NCBI GenBank assembly: GCA_003952965.2
Contig: RXIC02000121.1
Location: 62,001-126,000 of the forward strand
Direction: 5' to 3'
Origin: Morella rubra
Taxonomy: Eukaryota; Streptophyta; Magnoliopsida; Fagales; Myricaceae
DNA length: 64,000 nucleotides
Under the pieces are notes generated by a model. It was not told the DNA's origin and ran no database searches. It saw nothing but the letters and a program-made list of their open reading frames with translations. Shown in pieces: positions 22,166-34,986 of the stretch. Position 1 is the stretch's first letter. The number at the start of each line of letters is the position of its first letter. The position numbers were made by a program, and so were the translations under genes.

Positions 22166-25100
22166 ATGAACAAGGCCGTAGCTGACGCTCCGGCCTTTTC
22201 CAATCCATCCAATGGGGTGCCGCCTAGGGTTTCGTCGTCCTCAATTTTCCGAGGTAATCGACTTCTTATCCTCCTCTTCTTTCGTTCCGTCTTTTAGGTG
22301 ACCGGGAAAGTAGATAAAAAGTTTAGTAAATGAAATTTTCCTTGTGTATACGGACTTGATTGCTAAAAGTAAATGAAACCTTTTTTCTTTTCATTTCCCA
22401 TCTTCTCTTTCGTTTCTATCGACAACCAGACTGAACCGGGTGCATCTCAATTAGACGTCTTCTTAATGAATGTGAATCGATTACTTAGTGGTCAGAAAGC
22501 CTAACTCTTTTGAGTATTTTGTCAAATTGAAGGGTTTCGCATTTTCCCGTGGAAATTGTCCAAGGAATTTCTTTTTCGAATTTCTTGCTTTTTTGTTCTC
22601 TTAGAACCAAAAAGCAGGTTGACTTTTTTATGGAATTCAAATGTTCGTAAAATAATGATATGTTTTTATACAGTTGGCCAGCGAGTTTTTTAGTACCTTT
22701 ACTTCGGGAAGTTTTCATTGTTTCTAGCCTGGCCTACTTTGTAGACATTCCATGAACGTGACGGATAAGGATAATCTCTGATTATTCAATTTGGAGAGAG
22801 ATAAACCTAGCATATTGGCACATTGAATCTAATTCGAGCAATGAGTTAGAGAGGATCTCAATCTGAATGTAATTAACCAAATGTCTCTGGTGCCTCATTA
22901 TCCACAAATTTCTGTCGGTTGGCATTTTGGAAAAATCATTACTTGTTTTATTAAACCATACCTGCTGTTTGGTTTTCAAAATGAAGAAAAAGAGATATAT
23001 GCAGGCAAATTTCCATTGATTTGTTTTGCAATTTGAGAGGAAAGGGCAGGATATGTAATTAAAGATATTAGTTTGTTGTTCTGTTTCCTTGAGTATTTTC
23101 TGATAAATTTTTTGCTGGCGAACAATGACTATCGACCAATATTATTGTTGTAAATGTGTTAAATACAGGATTTAGCTTGGCTTCCTGATTGGCTTCAGCA
23201 ACACCAACCAGAACCATTCGATGCGTATATAAAGGAACCTCAAAGCCGTTCTGAGCTAGAATTTAAGGTTAGGTTTGGAGGGTTTTTTCTTGTTTATTTA
23301 TCAGATATTTACCTTCATCCTATATTCCATGAAAAAAGCAAAGAATACTTTCTTGATTGGTTCACTACAAAATTTAAAAGATAAAAATGAAAAAAAAAAA
23401 AAGAGAGAAAAGAATATAACCTTTAGGCTTCCACATATTTCAGATACTTATATTTCTCAAAAGTAGTTTATAATCAGAACTCCATCATCCATAGCTACTA
23501 AACGGATGACTGCAAAATTTATCACGGGAAGAAAATATAATAAATGCAGATGGTCACTATCAGAGTACAAAGATTTGGAATGTTGTTCCGTTATAAATAG
23601 TGTTGAAAATTTGGAGAGAGAGGAAGAGTAAGGTTTTTTTTTTTTATGGTTTTGAGTGCCCTTGTTATGGAACTAGGTCTTCACTTTTAAATCTTTGTAT
23701 GATTGAATGACTGCTTCAGGCAGTTAATTCAGCATAACTTTTCAATTTTTCACATCTTTCTAATCCAAGATTGTAATTCTTTAGGAAAAGCTCTAACCTA
23801 CTTGTGTGTATTGTAGTTTACTTCATGATTTACTTGTCCCATCATCGCCATTTTTTTTCTTCTTCTGCCCTTCTGGGGTGATTGAATAGGTCATGTTTTC
23901 TTTAATAACCTCAAATACTGTTCCACTTCTTTTCCTTTTTGCCAATCTTTTCATTTTGCTGTGCATTTTTCGTCCATGGTTTATGGTTCAGTGAATTCAA
24001 ATACAGATGAAATAAAGGAGAAAAGGGTAAAAGTTATTGCTTCTGTAAATAAATTGGTTAATTAATATTAATTAATGTGTGGCTTGTTTCTGTACAATCT
24101 GACAAAATGTTTATCCAAAATCTCTTTTAACCATTGTAGAATAGGTAATTCCTCATCAATTTGGATTTTCTTCTTTGGTAACCTTCACCAGTTATTTTCA
24201 TTCTAAAACTATGGTCACTTAGGCCTGAGTCCATTTTCTACCCCTAGGTTTATTCATTGCATTCAATCAGTTGGAATCTCCCCGCTCCCCTCCCCATCTT
24301 GAGAAGTAGTAATTAATAGAATTAATGAAAGAGCAGGGAGATGTGACTTTCTTTAATATCGTGGTTAAGTGAAAAGTGAAGACATAGTTTAGCTATGAGT
24401 AAAATTTAGACTGTATAAGTAACTGAACTTGGAATTCACAATATGTGCCACTCTACATATTGGTGATTGTTGCTTTTTAACTTCTCGGTTTGGCGTGAAG
24501 AACTTTTCTTTACATGTAATGGTGTGTATTTTGATGAAAGCCAAATGACGGTCCATTCATTTAATTGTTTCACAGATTAGCTGTAGTTGATCATCAGGCT
24601 AAATATGCTTGAAGAGTTTAATTCATTAAATGTTTTCTGAAGTATCTTGTTTGTTTGGATGGATAGGATTTGGCGTCTTCTCCAGTTAACATCACTGGGA
24701 GTGAAGATGGATATCTTTTTTCACGGGAAGAAGGAAGGTATAATAACTGTTGTTTATTCTTACCTGGAGAAGACAATTCGCCAATTATTTTATCTTCATC
24801 TCCTGAAAATGTAAGTCCTTTACCATCCTAGCCACAAAGCTATGTAATTTTTTTTTTTCGTACATGAATGTTTATTAAAGATCTGCAAGTTTGGTCTTGG
24901 CCCCTAACTTTGACCTGCTAAAAGAAATGTGTATGTTTTTGGTGTTTATGTTTTTCTGCTATGTTTTAGATACCTCATCAGTAAATACCTCAGAAAAAAC
25001 TTAGTTTTCTTGTTTGGGTTATTTAGTCAGAACTTGGATTAATCTATTTTCCATCAAATAGGTGTTTCATTTCCATCTACGTCTTTCCTTGGATGGTAAC

Positions 25101-28100
25101 TCACAGTATAGCTGCAGTCAACAGTTGGATACATCCCGGAAACTGCTTCAACATAATAATGTTCTCGCAACGCAACTTGTTGAAAATTCTCTCGAGTCTG
25201 GAGGAAAGACTCTTTCCAAAATGCACAGTACTGCTGCTGGGCCAAATTCGTTGCCTCTAGATTGCATTCAAGAAAATGTGGAAAATGTTTGTCTACCATC
25301 TCCCTCCAATAAGAAGGATTCAGAGAGAAAGTATGAAGACAAATTCAATTGCAGGTTCCTTAATGATGCAGATGTCTGTGAAGCTGTTGAACTATCTATT
25401 GCAGCATCTGAAGCATTGGCTATACATGAATTAGTCAAGTGTGGGTTAGCTTCAGAAGAACTGCCAGCAGAATCAGTACTTGAAGTTGCCCTTCAGGTGA
25501 AGCAAGCAAGGTTGGAGATCTCGGAAGATGCCTTCTATTGGCAAACTGAGGAGACTGACATGTGTGATTCTCTTTCTGATTTGGATGATGTAGTCATGGC
25601 AGATGCATTTGAAGATATGGGGTTATCTTGCAGTGTCCCTAATGATCTGCGTGCTTGTGATTCGGGGAAGTCTCGTATCAAAGAAACTCCTCTCTCTGAA
25701 AATCATTACACTGGTCATGATGGATTGAATTTCATAGATGTTAGGTCTCAAGAAGTAAGTTTTGATGATATTTCCACTTGGAAACATTTGGAAGAGCATG
25801 TGGACATGGATTTGTGGCTAAAGAAAGGCTTGCCTTTAGAATCCCTTGATATAGAGATGAAAGGGAAACTTCCTTGTGATCCTGTTCTGGTTTCAAGTAC
25901 CTCCAAAGTGGCAGCACATGTTGATTCCATGTTGCACCAGTTGGGCCTGCAAAATTCAGATGGTTTATCTATGAAACAGGTAAAGAAATTTTAACCTTCT
26001 ACCCTCCAATCCCACCCTTACATATGCCACCGCCTCCAACCGGAACGCAAGAGAGAGAGAGAGAGAGACAGACAGACAAAACAAGGAGGACATATGAGAG
26101 AAACCTTTTTCCCTGCCAAATAGTTTGGGGCTGTGCACTATCTTTACTCTTATCAGTTAAATATAGAAAAGATGAAACTTTGGTCACAGTATGTCTTAGA
26201 TCTCCTATCTTCCTGCTTTGTTTGAAGTTAAGAATCCTTCTCTGGTTTCCAGGTAGCTGGAATTGCCACAGCGGATATATTTCTATTCTGCTTCCATCTT
26301 TTTCTTTTTCTTGATGCATTACATGAGTCATAAGGAGTTGCATTCTGAACCCCAGATGTTTCTGATTTTTGTGGAAGTTTATGTGAATTAGTATTTTCAT
26401 TTCATGTTACTGTAAATAGAAGTATATGATCTTTAATTCATCAATCCGATAGTTTTGTTTTCTTATCCTTGATGCCTTTCCCTCTTTTCATCACGTCTTG
26501 ATAGGAAGTAGATACTTTCTCTCTGTCGAAGCAGAAACATCCTATAACTGTTCCTAGGTTTTTTCTTGGTGAGACAAGCTTCCTATCAGAATCAGCAGAT
26601 ATAGCCCCAGATGAGAACTCTTTTGTGCAGACACGTGGGTCTAAGTTAGGTACACAGTCAAGCATACCCATTGAAGGCCCACTTGAAAAAGCTCATGAAG
26701 GGATACTGCTCTCTCAAGATATGGTTAGACCTTCAAGTCTGTCTTTTGTTGATCCTCTTTGCTCTGCTGTTCCATGTAGCATTTCTATGGAAAATGGAAA
26801 TTCAACACAAGTTCAGAACCAGAATGATGGAGAAAATAGTAGCGAAAAATGCCTTAGACCCCTGTCAGAACTTCGGATGGAGAATTTGCAAAGGTCACCA
26901 TATCAAAATGTCGAATCTGAACAGGGGGATAGGCAAGCTGCATACAAGATTAGTGGGGAGGGTTCTGGCGGATCAGCTAGGAGGCTGCTGACCTCACTTA
27001 AGTCTTATAGCATGCTTTTTCCTAACCATATCTCCCTTTTGGAAGGGGGATCCCTTTGTTATAACAAGTCATTTCAGTTAGACTCTAAACTGGGGTTGCT
27101 TTCCTCTGATCTGTATATGTGCTGCACCCAGTCTTCTGATTCTAATAAAAGGGGTTCTACTGATTTCCTAAATGTGGTGTCTGATCCCAATTGTTTTGCT
27201 AGTGAAAATAATGAGGACACTCATGAAACTACTATCGAAGAGATTTCTGTTGCACAAATGACAACTCAGAAGAGAAATTACGATGAAATTGCTGGAGAAG
27301 AAGATGAGTATTGGGTCCAGCCCTTGGAGAAGAGGACTTCACCTCCTGTAATAAACCAAAAACAAGACTGCCATCTGCTGGGTTCTAAACAGTTTGTAAA
27401 TAGTTTCACTCGAGAGAAGCATCCTAGAAAGATTTCAGTACCAGGCTCCAATATTAAGCATCACCAAAGCAAAAGTCTGCAAAATCTACAATCTAAATAC
27501 TACAACTCCCATGACAAGCATGTGTCTGTAAGAAAAAGAGTTCATTTCTCTGAAGCAGGGGATCTGCTTATGCAAACCAAGAACCTAGAAAAGCAACAAT
27601 CTTCCCACAAGAACTGTAAGACTTAAGTCTTTTGATGTTCATAGGGACGTTGATAGTATAATGCATATTCGATTCTTAAACTTTATGTTCGTTGATTTAT
27701 TTTTTCGTTTAAATCTCTGTAGGCACAACCGTTAGAGCTAGAAAAGGACTAAAATCACCCACAAAATGGTCCAGAGCTCATGGAATGAAAAGTTATCTCC
27801 CAAATTATTGCATTAAGGTTGGGAAGAGATTGATCTTTCAAGGTATAGAATTCCTTCTTACAGGATTTTCTAGTGAGAAGACGAAGGAAATTGAAGAACT
27901 GATATGGGAATATGGTGGCATGGTTCTCTTGGATATTCCTTCTCCTCCAAATTCAAGGGGCAAGAGAGGCTCAAGATCTATTTGTCTGCACTTTCCGATT
28001 ATTCTCTGTTTACAAAAGGTTTGTTATTGAGGATTAAGACATTTCTTTCTTTACCTATAAACCAACAACCTCCCAACTCCCTTTGGAGTGGCAGCCTGTT

Positions 28101-31100
28101 GAGCTTCATTATACCTTTGAAATGATGTAATCTAAAATGATTGCCCCTGAATCAGATTTACTTGGTGGGAACTATTGTTTACCTTAGAAGTAATCAGTTA
28201 TTTTATCTCCGTTCATAGTTCATTTTGCTTATTTTGGGTGGAGGCGGACAACCTATAATGACACGTCTGTTTCAGAAATATAGACATTAAAAACTTCATG
28301 TAAGTCATTTAGTTGGTCATGTTATTACTTGATTGCCACTACATGTTATAGATGCAAAGATATTTGTTTTGCATATCCTATCTGTAAAGCAGGCTAAAAG
28401 ATGCAAGAAACCCATACTTGATAATACGTGTTTATACACATACTGGATAATGCCTGATAACACCGGGCATCACCTACACATTGTATTTCATGAACTATGT
28501 AAATAAGATTCATAGTCTTGCAATAATAAGTTAGATGAGTTTATGATACGTAGACTGCTACTTATTTGCAAAGTAACTCAGATGTGGAAATACTGAAAGG
28601 TATTAATATAGTTTACCTCCAATGAGCTGACATGTGATTCTCTGTGGTCTATGGTGAAAATTTCCTAAATCTGAAAGAAGAACAAAGTCGGGCATCTACG
28701 AGCGTTCTAAGCTCTGAAAATATACCTCATATGTGACTTAAATATTCTATTGTGCTATATTTCACTCTAAGATTGCACTTTTTAATGGTTTTTCTTCTTT
28801 TCTGTCTCAGTTAGAAACTACCAAGTTCTTATATGGGTGTGCAGTGAATGCGTTAATACTGAAAGTTGCTTGGCTTACAGATTCAATTGCATCAGGTTCT
28901 ATTATGCCACCTGAGGAGTAAGTTGAGCCCCATGTCTGCCTTACTTTTGCATTTCCTGCTGGAAATAATTGGTCTTGTACATCTGCTTTTTGATTGTGTA
29001 CGATGTTGTAAATCTCATGATTGCCAGCATAATCAAAGACTGAACTACGACCTTGAAGTTGACTAGGTTTTAGTTTATCTATTAGGATTTCGAATTCATT
29101 TACAAGGCTTGGGCTGATTGAGGTATTCCCATTTGCTGTTGTTGAGTGTTTTGACATCCAGTGAAGACAAGTTCTTCATTCAGTGCAAGAAATCTAGCAA
29201 ATGGTTTCTATTTCTGGAGCAGCCAGAGGATTGCTCTAACTTGGGTGCTCTGTTTATCAGCTCAAACATGGTGAAAGATAAAGTCTAATCCATATAAACT
29301 TGTTTGAATGGGAAAGGTTCAAATGTCAAGCATATGCATCCATGTGTGTGGTATTCATGGAATGAATTTATAAGAGAATTTGTTGGGTAGGAGAGATTAC
29401 ATCTCATTGAAATATTATTTATTATGCTAAAGTGTCTCAAAAAGTTGTTTTTTGTTTGGGTAGCTGCATTTGGGAAGATCCTAGTAGAAAGGATCTCTCA
29501 AAACAAAGGAGATAATTGCAATTGTACTTCCAAGAGAGTTAGGTGGTGAAACAGTTGACAATCTTTTACTTCACATCTTGGTTGCACGGGTTTCAGTGTT
29601 GTGCTAAGTACCACCGAAACTTATAGTTTTTATTATGTGCACATATACAGGTACGTGCGAGTGTGTGTTTACATACATACCTATGCATGTACAGTGGTGT
29701 TTGTATTTATGCTCATGTATACCTATGTATTTATTTGACAACATAAGCGATTGAACCCATTTTCCCTAGGGCAGATTTTGAGTGATGTTATAGCCTTCTC
29801 GTTTGCTTAATGAAATCCTCTCTGGATCTGGGCAAATGCTTGTCTCTCAACCTTTTTCCACCTCCAGTTTACATTTTGTTTCAAATCAACAGATGAAAAT
29901 TTTTGCCGCTTTTTTGCAGTATTTAACGTGTTTCTCTATGGTTTTATGTTCTTCTGTTAGGTACATGGTTCTGTCAAACCTACATGATGCCATAAGTACC
30001 AGAAGTGGAAAGCTCGTTCGTCTCCATAACAATACATATATTTTTGAGAGAGTAGGGATTCTGCTTCATGGAAAGCATAGTTTCTGCATGAAATTCTCAA
30101 AAGTATTCAAGGTAAGGATCAGTACAACTTGATTGACATCACAAACTTCAAGATTCACATCTTATATCTCCTTGACCATAATACTGAAATTATCCATCCT
30201 CTGGCCATCTCTTCTTGGTGTGTCGCTCTGTCATGGTTATAGAATTAGTGTGTTCAATTTTCTTGGTAGGACTGCAAATGAGTGGAATCGTTTTAACTGA
30301 CCTGATAACCTCTGTGTCGTGCTTGTGTTGCACCCTTCCAATTCCAGTAATTCTTATGCTTTTTAGGTCTTGAACTCGTAACTCACTAGCTAGCGGGATA
30401 TGAGGTGTTTTAAGTACAAACTCATAATTCAGGGTTTCAATCATATCTATGAATTGCTATATTGGGGATTTGCGATATATTTCACATTCCTTAAAAATGT
30501 CGATAACTTGATTTGGATCATGCAATTTTAGAGTGTTATACCAACCTTGATCGTAATAGATGCATAACATTAGTTGAAAGCATACTTTGTGCTCCCTTTC
30601 CTATGTCCAGTGGACCAAGGCTCCGCTTGCTAAATGACTCGGCACTTATCTTCTTGCCACCTGAATCTAATATCCTGAATGATTTTATGACATGTTTTGG
30701 TATACTTAGCATTATGAATAATCATGCTATTTTAACATGGTTGTTTTGAGAGCACTTACTTGTATACAATATCAGGCACTTAATATTGGCTATTATTGCC
30801 TTCTTTCCTGGCATTCAAAATTTTTTTCCAGGTACTTTTGCAGCCATAGACTACTGAATTCTCAGTTGCACCTTAATCGGGGAAAGTGTTTTTTGCTAAG
30901 AAGCAACTTCCATCGGATTAAAAAGGCCAAAAAAAATAAATAAAGAATAAGCAACTTCCGTGTGGTTAACAACTGGCAGCAAAACCTATGCGACTATTTC
31001 AGCCCCTATAGATGATTCATTGCTTAGGTCTTATTTTCCTATTTTTATTATCTGCTCTATTTCTGCCTGATTTCACACTCTTCTCTCTGGTTTTCTGGTT

Positions 31101-31650
31101 TCTTCCTTCTAAGAGGTTGATTAAAGTTTAACAGCCTGTCCTTCTGTTTCTGGGTTACCCAGCATGGAGGTGGGCAGGTGTTTAAAACCCTTCAGTGGCT
31201 AGTTAAGAGTCTCGACAGTAAAAAGATTTCTATTGGTGCTATTGTTGCTGAGGACAAGAGTAGAATATCACGTCACTTGAAACATTGTGCCTCAGAGCAA
31301 GAAATACTTTTGATGGTGAGTACTTTTATAAACTTGTTTTCCTTTCTAGAATTGAATTGAATAACTAATGGGCAATGATGTCTCCCCCAAAGTCTGCAAC
31401 GTCTAGGAAAAGAATATGCATTTATTTACTCTGTCCTCGGTTAGGAAGATAGTGCTCTGCTTTTTTCCGTAAAGTTTTGAGCTTCAATCATCCCTTTGAT
31501 CATATGTTGTTGCAGCCGGCTAGCTGGATCGTAAAGAGCTTACATTCAGGAAGGCTCCTTCCTATCACAGAGAAGAACCATTTCTCAACTTTGCCAACAT
31601 ATAATAATCCGGAGGCTCCTACTTCCAGGGAGTGGAGTGAAGAAATCTGA
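22166..31650 (+). CDS. 53BP1-like tandem BRCT-domain protein (10 exons, 1,064 aa)
   Basis: The exons are 22166-22253, 23176-23267, 24667-24810, 25062-25979, 26505-27615, 27723-28018, 28811-28917, 29961-30111, 31163-31315 and 31516-31650. They join without a stop into 3,195 nt, all with GT-AG borders. The N-terminal 780 residues are Ser-rich and low in recognisable domains, with an early WLPDWLQQHQ motif. From about residue 810 two BRCT repeats follow. The first has LTGFSS, EYGGMVLLDIPSPP and the Trp motif VAWLTDSIASG; the second has FKHGGG, LQWLVKSL and SWIVKSLHSGRLLP. BRCT pairs usually bind phosphoproteins in DNA-damage signalling; the spacing and DIPSPPN loop resemble 53BP1. Nuclear repair function is inferred from family. 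Its 5' end is copied at 8,601-8,727 and its 3' exons at about 45.2-46.3 kb. Confidence 0.85.
26051..26081. repeat. (GA)n/(GACA)n microsatellite in BRCT intron 4
   Basis: A short GA tract grades into GACAGACAGACA repeats just after the exon 4 donor. Confidence 0.8.
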
Positions 31651-33017
31651 AATTTGGGTCTCCCACAGGTACTTAAGATAAGCAAGAATTCTGTGGATTA
31701 GTAGTGTGTTCGTCGTCTGTACTTTTGGTTACATCTGAACCTCATAGCTCATGTATTGGTTATATTTGACGTTTGTTCCAGGTATTGGTTCCTATTAACC
31801 AGATGAATGCCGTGCTTCTGCTAAGCTATTCCCACTTTGAAGGGAAAATTACAGGTATTTGCTGACTGATTGACAATTGTGGGCCTAAAGACGGGGCTTG
31901 GAAACCTTTACAAAAGCAATTTATTGTATGGAGCTGAAAATAAGAAAAAAGATATAATTAATAAAGGTTCGAGAGGAAAAATGGTTTCTCAACTTCAGAT
32001 GTTATTACACAAAGGTGTTAGTTTTAATGTCCGTTCTGACCCAACTTCTCTGTATCTCAAAGCCTCTTGACGTTGTCAAATTTCAATTATGAGATGGTCC
32101 AAGCATGCCCAGGATGGGCGAAACTGCTGTTTCATGCCAGTCTCACACCTAATCTTTCCAACTTTCATTACTTATACTGGAATAGATCTTGTTATGTTTT
32201 TCAAATTTCCTGACAACCAAAATTCTTCTTTCTGGACTATTGAAGTTATTCGTGGCAGCTGTGAAACAGGTCTTTTAGCTTTATATAATTTTGAACTTTT
32301 GAAAGTGCTGAAGAACTTTGTAATTTTTCTTTTCCTAGGGTGCTTAAGATCCCATCTTCACATTACCAATCGAAAGACAGACTTGATGCGTAATATTGAC
32401 TATGGTAGGCCTGGTTGCTCTTCTAATATTGGAGATGAGCTAGAAAAGCTTAGGTGTAGCTTTAACATCAAATAAGAATGGGTCCTGACGAAAACAGAAT
32501 AGTGAGAGAGCAGAGGAAGGTTAAGAGAAACAGATGAAGGAAGGTAGGAGAACAGTTGATCCAAGCCATCGGCTGTGATATTTGAATCTGGTCCCCCTCA
32601 TCGCTGCTCTAGCTTTCAGGAGAAGCTGCCAACTGAGCAAAGGTCTTGTGTAGCCTAAACTTGTAAGTGAGGCAGATCATATTGAGCATCTCCGAAAACA
32701 CAATGTTCCATATACCACCATGCCATGATGTTATTAGCCTGTCTGCATGATCTCTTTGATCTCTTTCCATGTCAAGGTACAGCTTAAAAGAGTAGATCTT
32801 CTGTAAATGATCGCTTCCTGTGAAGTGGATTGCTTCTTCCCGTGGCATGACAGACCATCTTTGCTTTGGTGTTGCACACAAAAGTGAATCAAGTTTCAGA
32901 CTCGAAGATGTTATCATCTGTGCTTGTTATACATTTTATTATAGGGTTGTCTTTAAGGTATTCCTAATTTTTCCAGGTCCATTGTTGGATTAACTTGGCT
33001 GGTTGATCGCAAACCAG

Positions 33018-33053
<36 letters not shown>

Positions 33054-33780
33054 TGGATATTGATCCATTTGTCCCCTTAAGATTGGGTTCAAATCATGAC
33101 ATGGATTTTTGTGACACTGTGACGTGCATCGATAATTCTCGACTAGATCAACTCGTCAAGTCCATTGTTAAATTACATGTTCTCTTTTTCTTTTTTTTAT
33201 GTATGATCTATTTTTGTCTCAATCAAAAACTATATACTTGGTAATCTAGAACTCGATCATTTAGTGTATTTTTATGGCAATAAATAGAAAAATCATAATG
33301 TCGAACTTTTATCAGATGAGATAGCTTTAAATCTCCAATTATCTCATCTTTCACAAGCACGGGCATGTCACATGCGGAGGTTTTATGGCATAAGAAAGCA
33401 AACTTCTTTACCACGTTGGGTTTTGTTTTTGACTAATGCTGATCTGCCCACTACTTTGTGTCTTATTTAGTAACGGAATAAGTGACTGTTTGAAGCTGAA
33501 GTTCATCCATATGTTCAGTTTGAAGAGCCCATATTTCTTTGAAATAAAGCACGAGATAAACCTGATCACAAGAATTGCATACTTCCAAGTTCCAATACCG
33601 ACCAAGAATCAAGTTGCCTTTTTAAGAGATGGGCCAAAGTATATATGGCCAGAGCTGATCTTCTTCTCCTTCTTCTTTATTTATCTTTTTTTTTTTTTTT
33701 TTGTAACGAGTAAAATTCGGATATCTATTCACGTGTATCGGACTCGATCTAATATCCGTACATGTTAGGTTCAACACCAC
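31651..33780. other. 3' flank of the BRCT gene, no gene confirmed
   Basis: This holds the probable 3' UTR. The pieces at 31,780-32,160 and 33,470-33,620 recur at about 46,380-46,690 and 46,740-46,880. Minus-strand ORF 32,609-32,917 (102 codons) has protein-like composition, but I cannot assign it. A plus-strand ORF at 31,870-32,070 is conserved only in part in the second copy, which does not support coding function. Confidence 0.45.
33018..33051. repeat. 34-base poly(A) tract
   Basis: An uninterrupted A run. No LINE or SINE body or target-site duplication was recognised beside it, so its origin is unclear. Confidence 0.9.
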
Positions 33781-33957
33781 AGTAAATTTCGAAGAGAAAA
33801 ACTGTGACAGAAGCAGTTGATGAATTCTCCCATGTGTTGGGAGAACAATATGTTTTCTTTGTTCTCTCTCCTCCTCCCTTTTCTCCCGGTTAACTGTTTC
33901 AGTTGTTAGTTGTTATTTTGGTTAGTTTTCTCCGATTGAGTACTCTGGGTTAGTGAA

Positions 33958-34986
33958 TTGTCATTCCCTTTGATGTCGATTTTTTCACGTAATTTCCGTA
34001 TCAAGTCTAAGGAATTCCAAGTGACGATTCGGGAGAATGGTGAGCTTCAGTTTTTCGAATGGAGTCCAAAGTCTGTGAATGCGATTCATATGGGTAAGCA
34101 TGGGGCAGTGTGGATGGTTAACATGTGCGACAAATTGATGGAGACTGCTCCAGCAGTTGATTTTGCTTCTAAGTTCAATGAGTCCAGGCGTGGTTTTTTG
34201 GCTCAACGGTGTTCGAACAAAGGTGGTCGATATGCTGCGATTGTTGAATATGGAGGAAGAAGGAAGGTGGGAGCGGTGATGGTGCCGGAAGGAAAGAACG
34301 GCCATGGTTGGCAGATATTGAATCGTGTTTTTCTTGACGTTGTCTCTTTTTTCCGCTCATCAAGTCGTGCGATGAAATCTCAGGGGTCTTATGGCATTCG
34401 TCAGGATGTTACTTACGCAGTGGCGGCAATGGGTCTAACGGAGGTGACCGGAGAAGGTGGGCGGTCAAGCATTTTCATTCAAAAACCTGGCCGGAGTCAT
34501 AAGTCAGAGATAAAAGACTCGTCACAATCTTTGCGTGCAAATGGAGCGGCAGACGTTACGCATTCCAAGTTTCATTCCTTATTGGGGTCGACAGAGCCGG
34601 TGTTGGAAGGAAAGTGCCCTGTTGTTTTTTTTGAAAAGGAGCTGGCGTCATTTAATGGGGCTGACTTGTCGGCTCAAATCAAGGGCCTTCGGCAGGAAGT
34701 GGCTCGGCTTGTTGAGATGCTGAGTAAGCAGAGTCCCAGAGGCCATTCGATGAGGGAGTTTTGTTGTTCGGTCTGTGGGTTCAAGTTAAAAGCCCAAGAT
34801 GATGTGGGCCTCTCCACTAAAGCCAGTCTTGGTTTGGGTATCGCAGATGGACTAGAGTTTGGGGTAAGCGGAAGCCCAAAACCAACGGAAATGGGAGCTC
34901 GAAACCCATTGACGGACAGTTGGGTCGACCCAGTCCATGCGAGACTGAGGCTGTCGTTGAGAGTGTTGTCGAAGGCACGATATTAG
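33958..34986 (+). CDS. LINE ORF1-like protein (transposon gene)
   Basis: This 342-codon frame contains a pattern of the form RRGFLAQRCSNKGGRYAAI, common in plant LINE-encoded ORF1 proteins, and a C-terminal Cys-x2-Cys near residue 265. The frame is overlapped from 34,920 by a second frame (to 35,780) that continues with comparable composition, suggesting that ORF1 is split by a frameshift. Presumed role is nucleic-acid binding in the retrotransposition particle. It is not a host gene. Confidence 0.6.
   Translation: MSFPLMSIFSRNFRIKSKEFQVTIRENGELQFFEWSPKSVNAIHMGKHGAVWMVNMCDKLMETAPAVDFASKFNESRRGFLAQRCSNKGGRYAAIVEYGGRRKVGAVMVPEGKNGHGWQILNRVFLDVVSFFRSSSRAMKSQGSYGIRQDVTYAVAAMGLTEVTGEGGRSSIFIQKPGRSHKSEIKDSSQSLRANGAADVTHSKFHSLLGSTEPVLEGKCPVVFFEKELASFNGADLSAQIKGLRQEVARLVEMLSKQSPRGHSMREFCCSVCGFKLKAQDDVGLSTKASLGLGIADGLEFGVSGSPKPTEMGARNPLTDSWVDPVHARLRLSLRVLSKARY

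Larger units (their letters stand above)
8744..22180. repeat. Tandem segmental duplication, unit 2
   Basis: This is the second copy of the NRPC2-3'/ankyrin/BRCT-5' segment. It is longer than unit 1 because of later insertions: a LINE tail at 9,655, a MITE-like element at 12,231, a hAT-like element at 14,411, a LINE fragment at about 16,040 and the pararetrovirus at 18,781-22,044. The BRCT gene that starts at its right end is the intact one. Confidence 0.8.

Noticed and set aside
25054-25299. Minus-strand 81-codon ORF opposite BRCT exon 4
   Set aside because: It is antisense to a well-supported exon, with no independent evidence.
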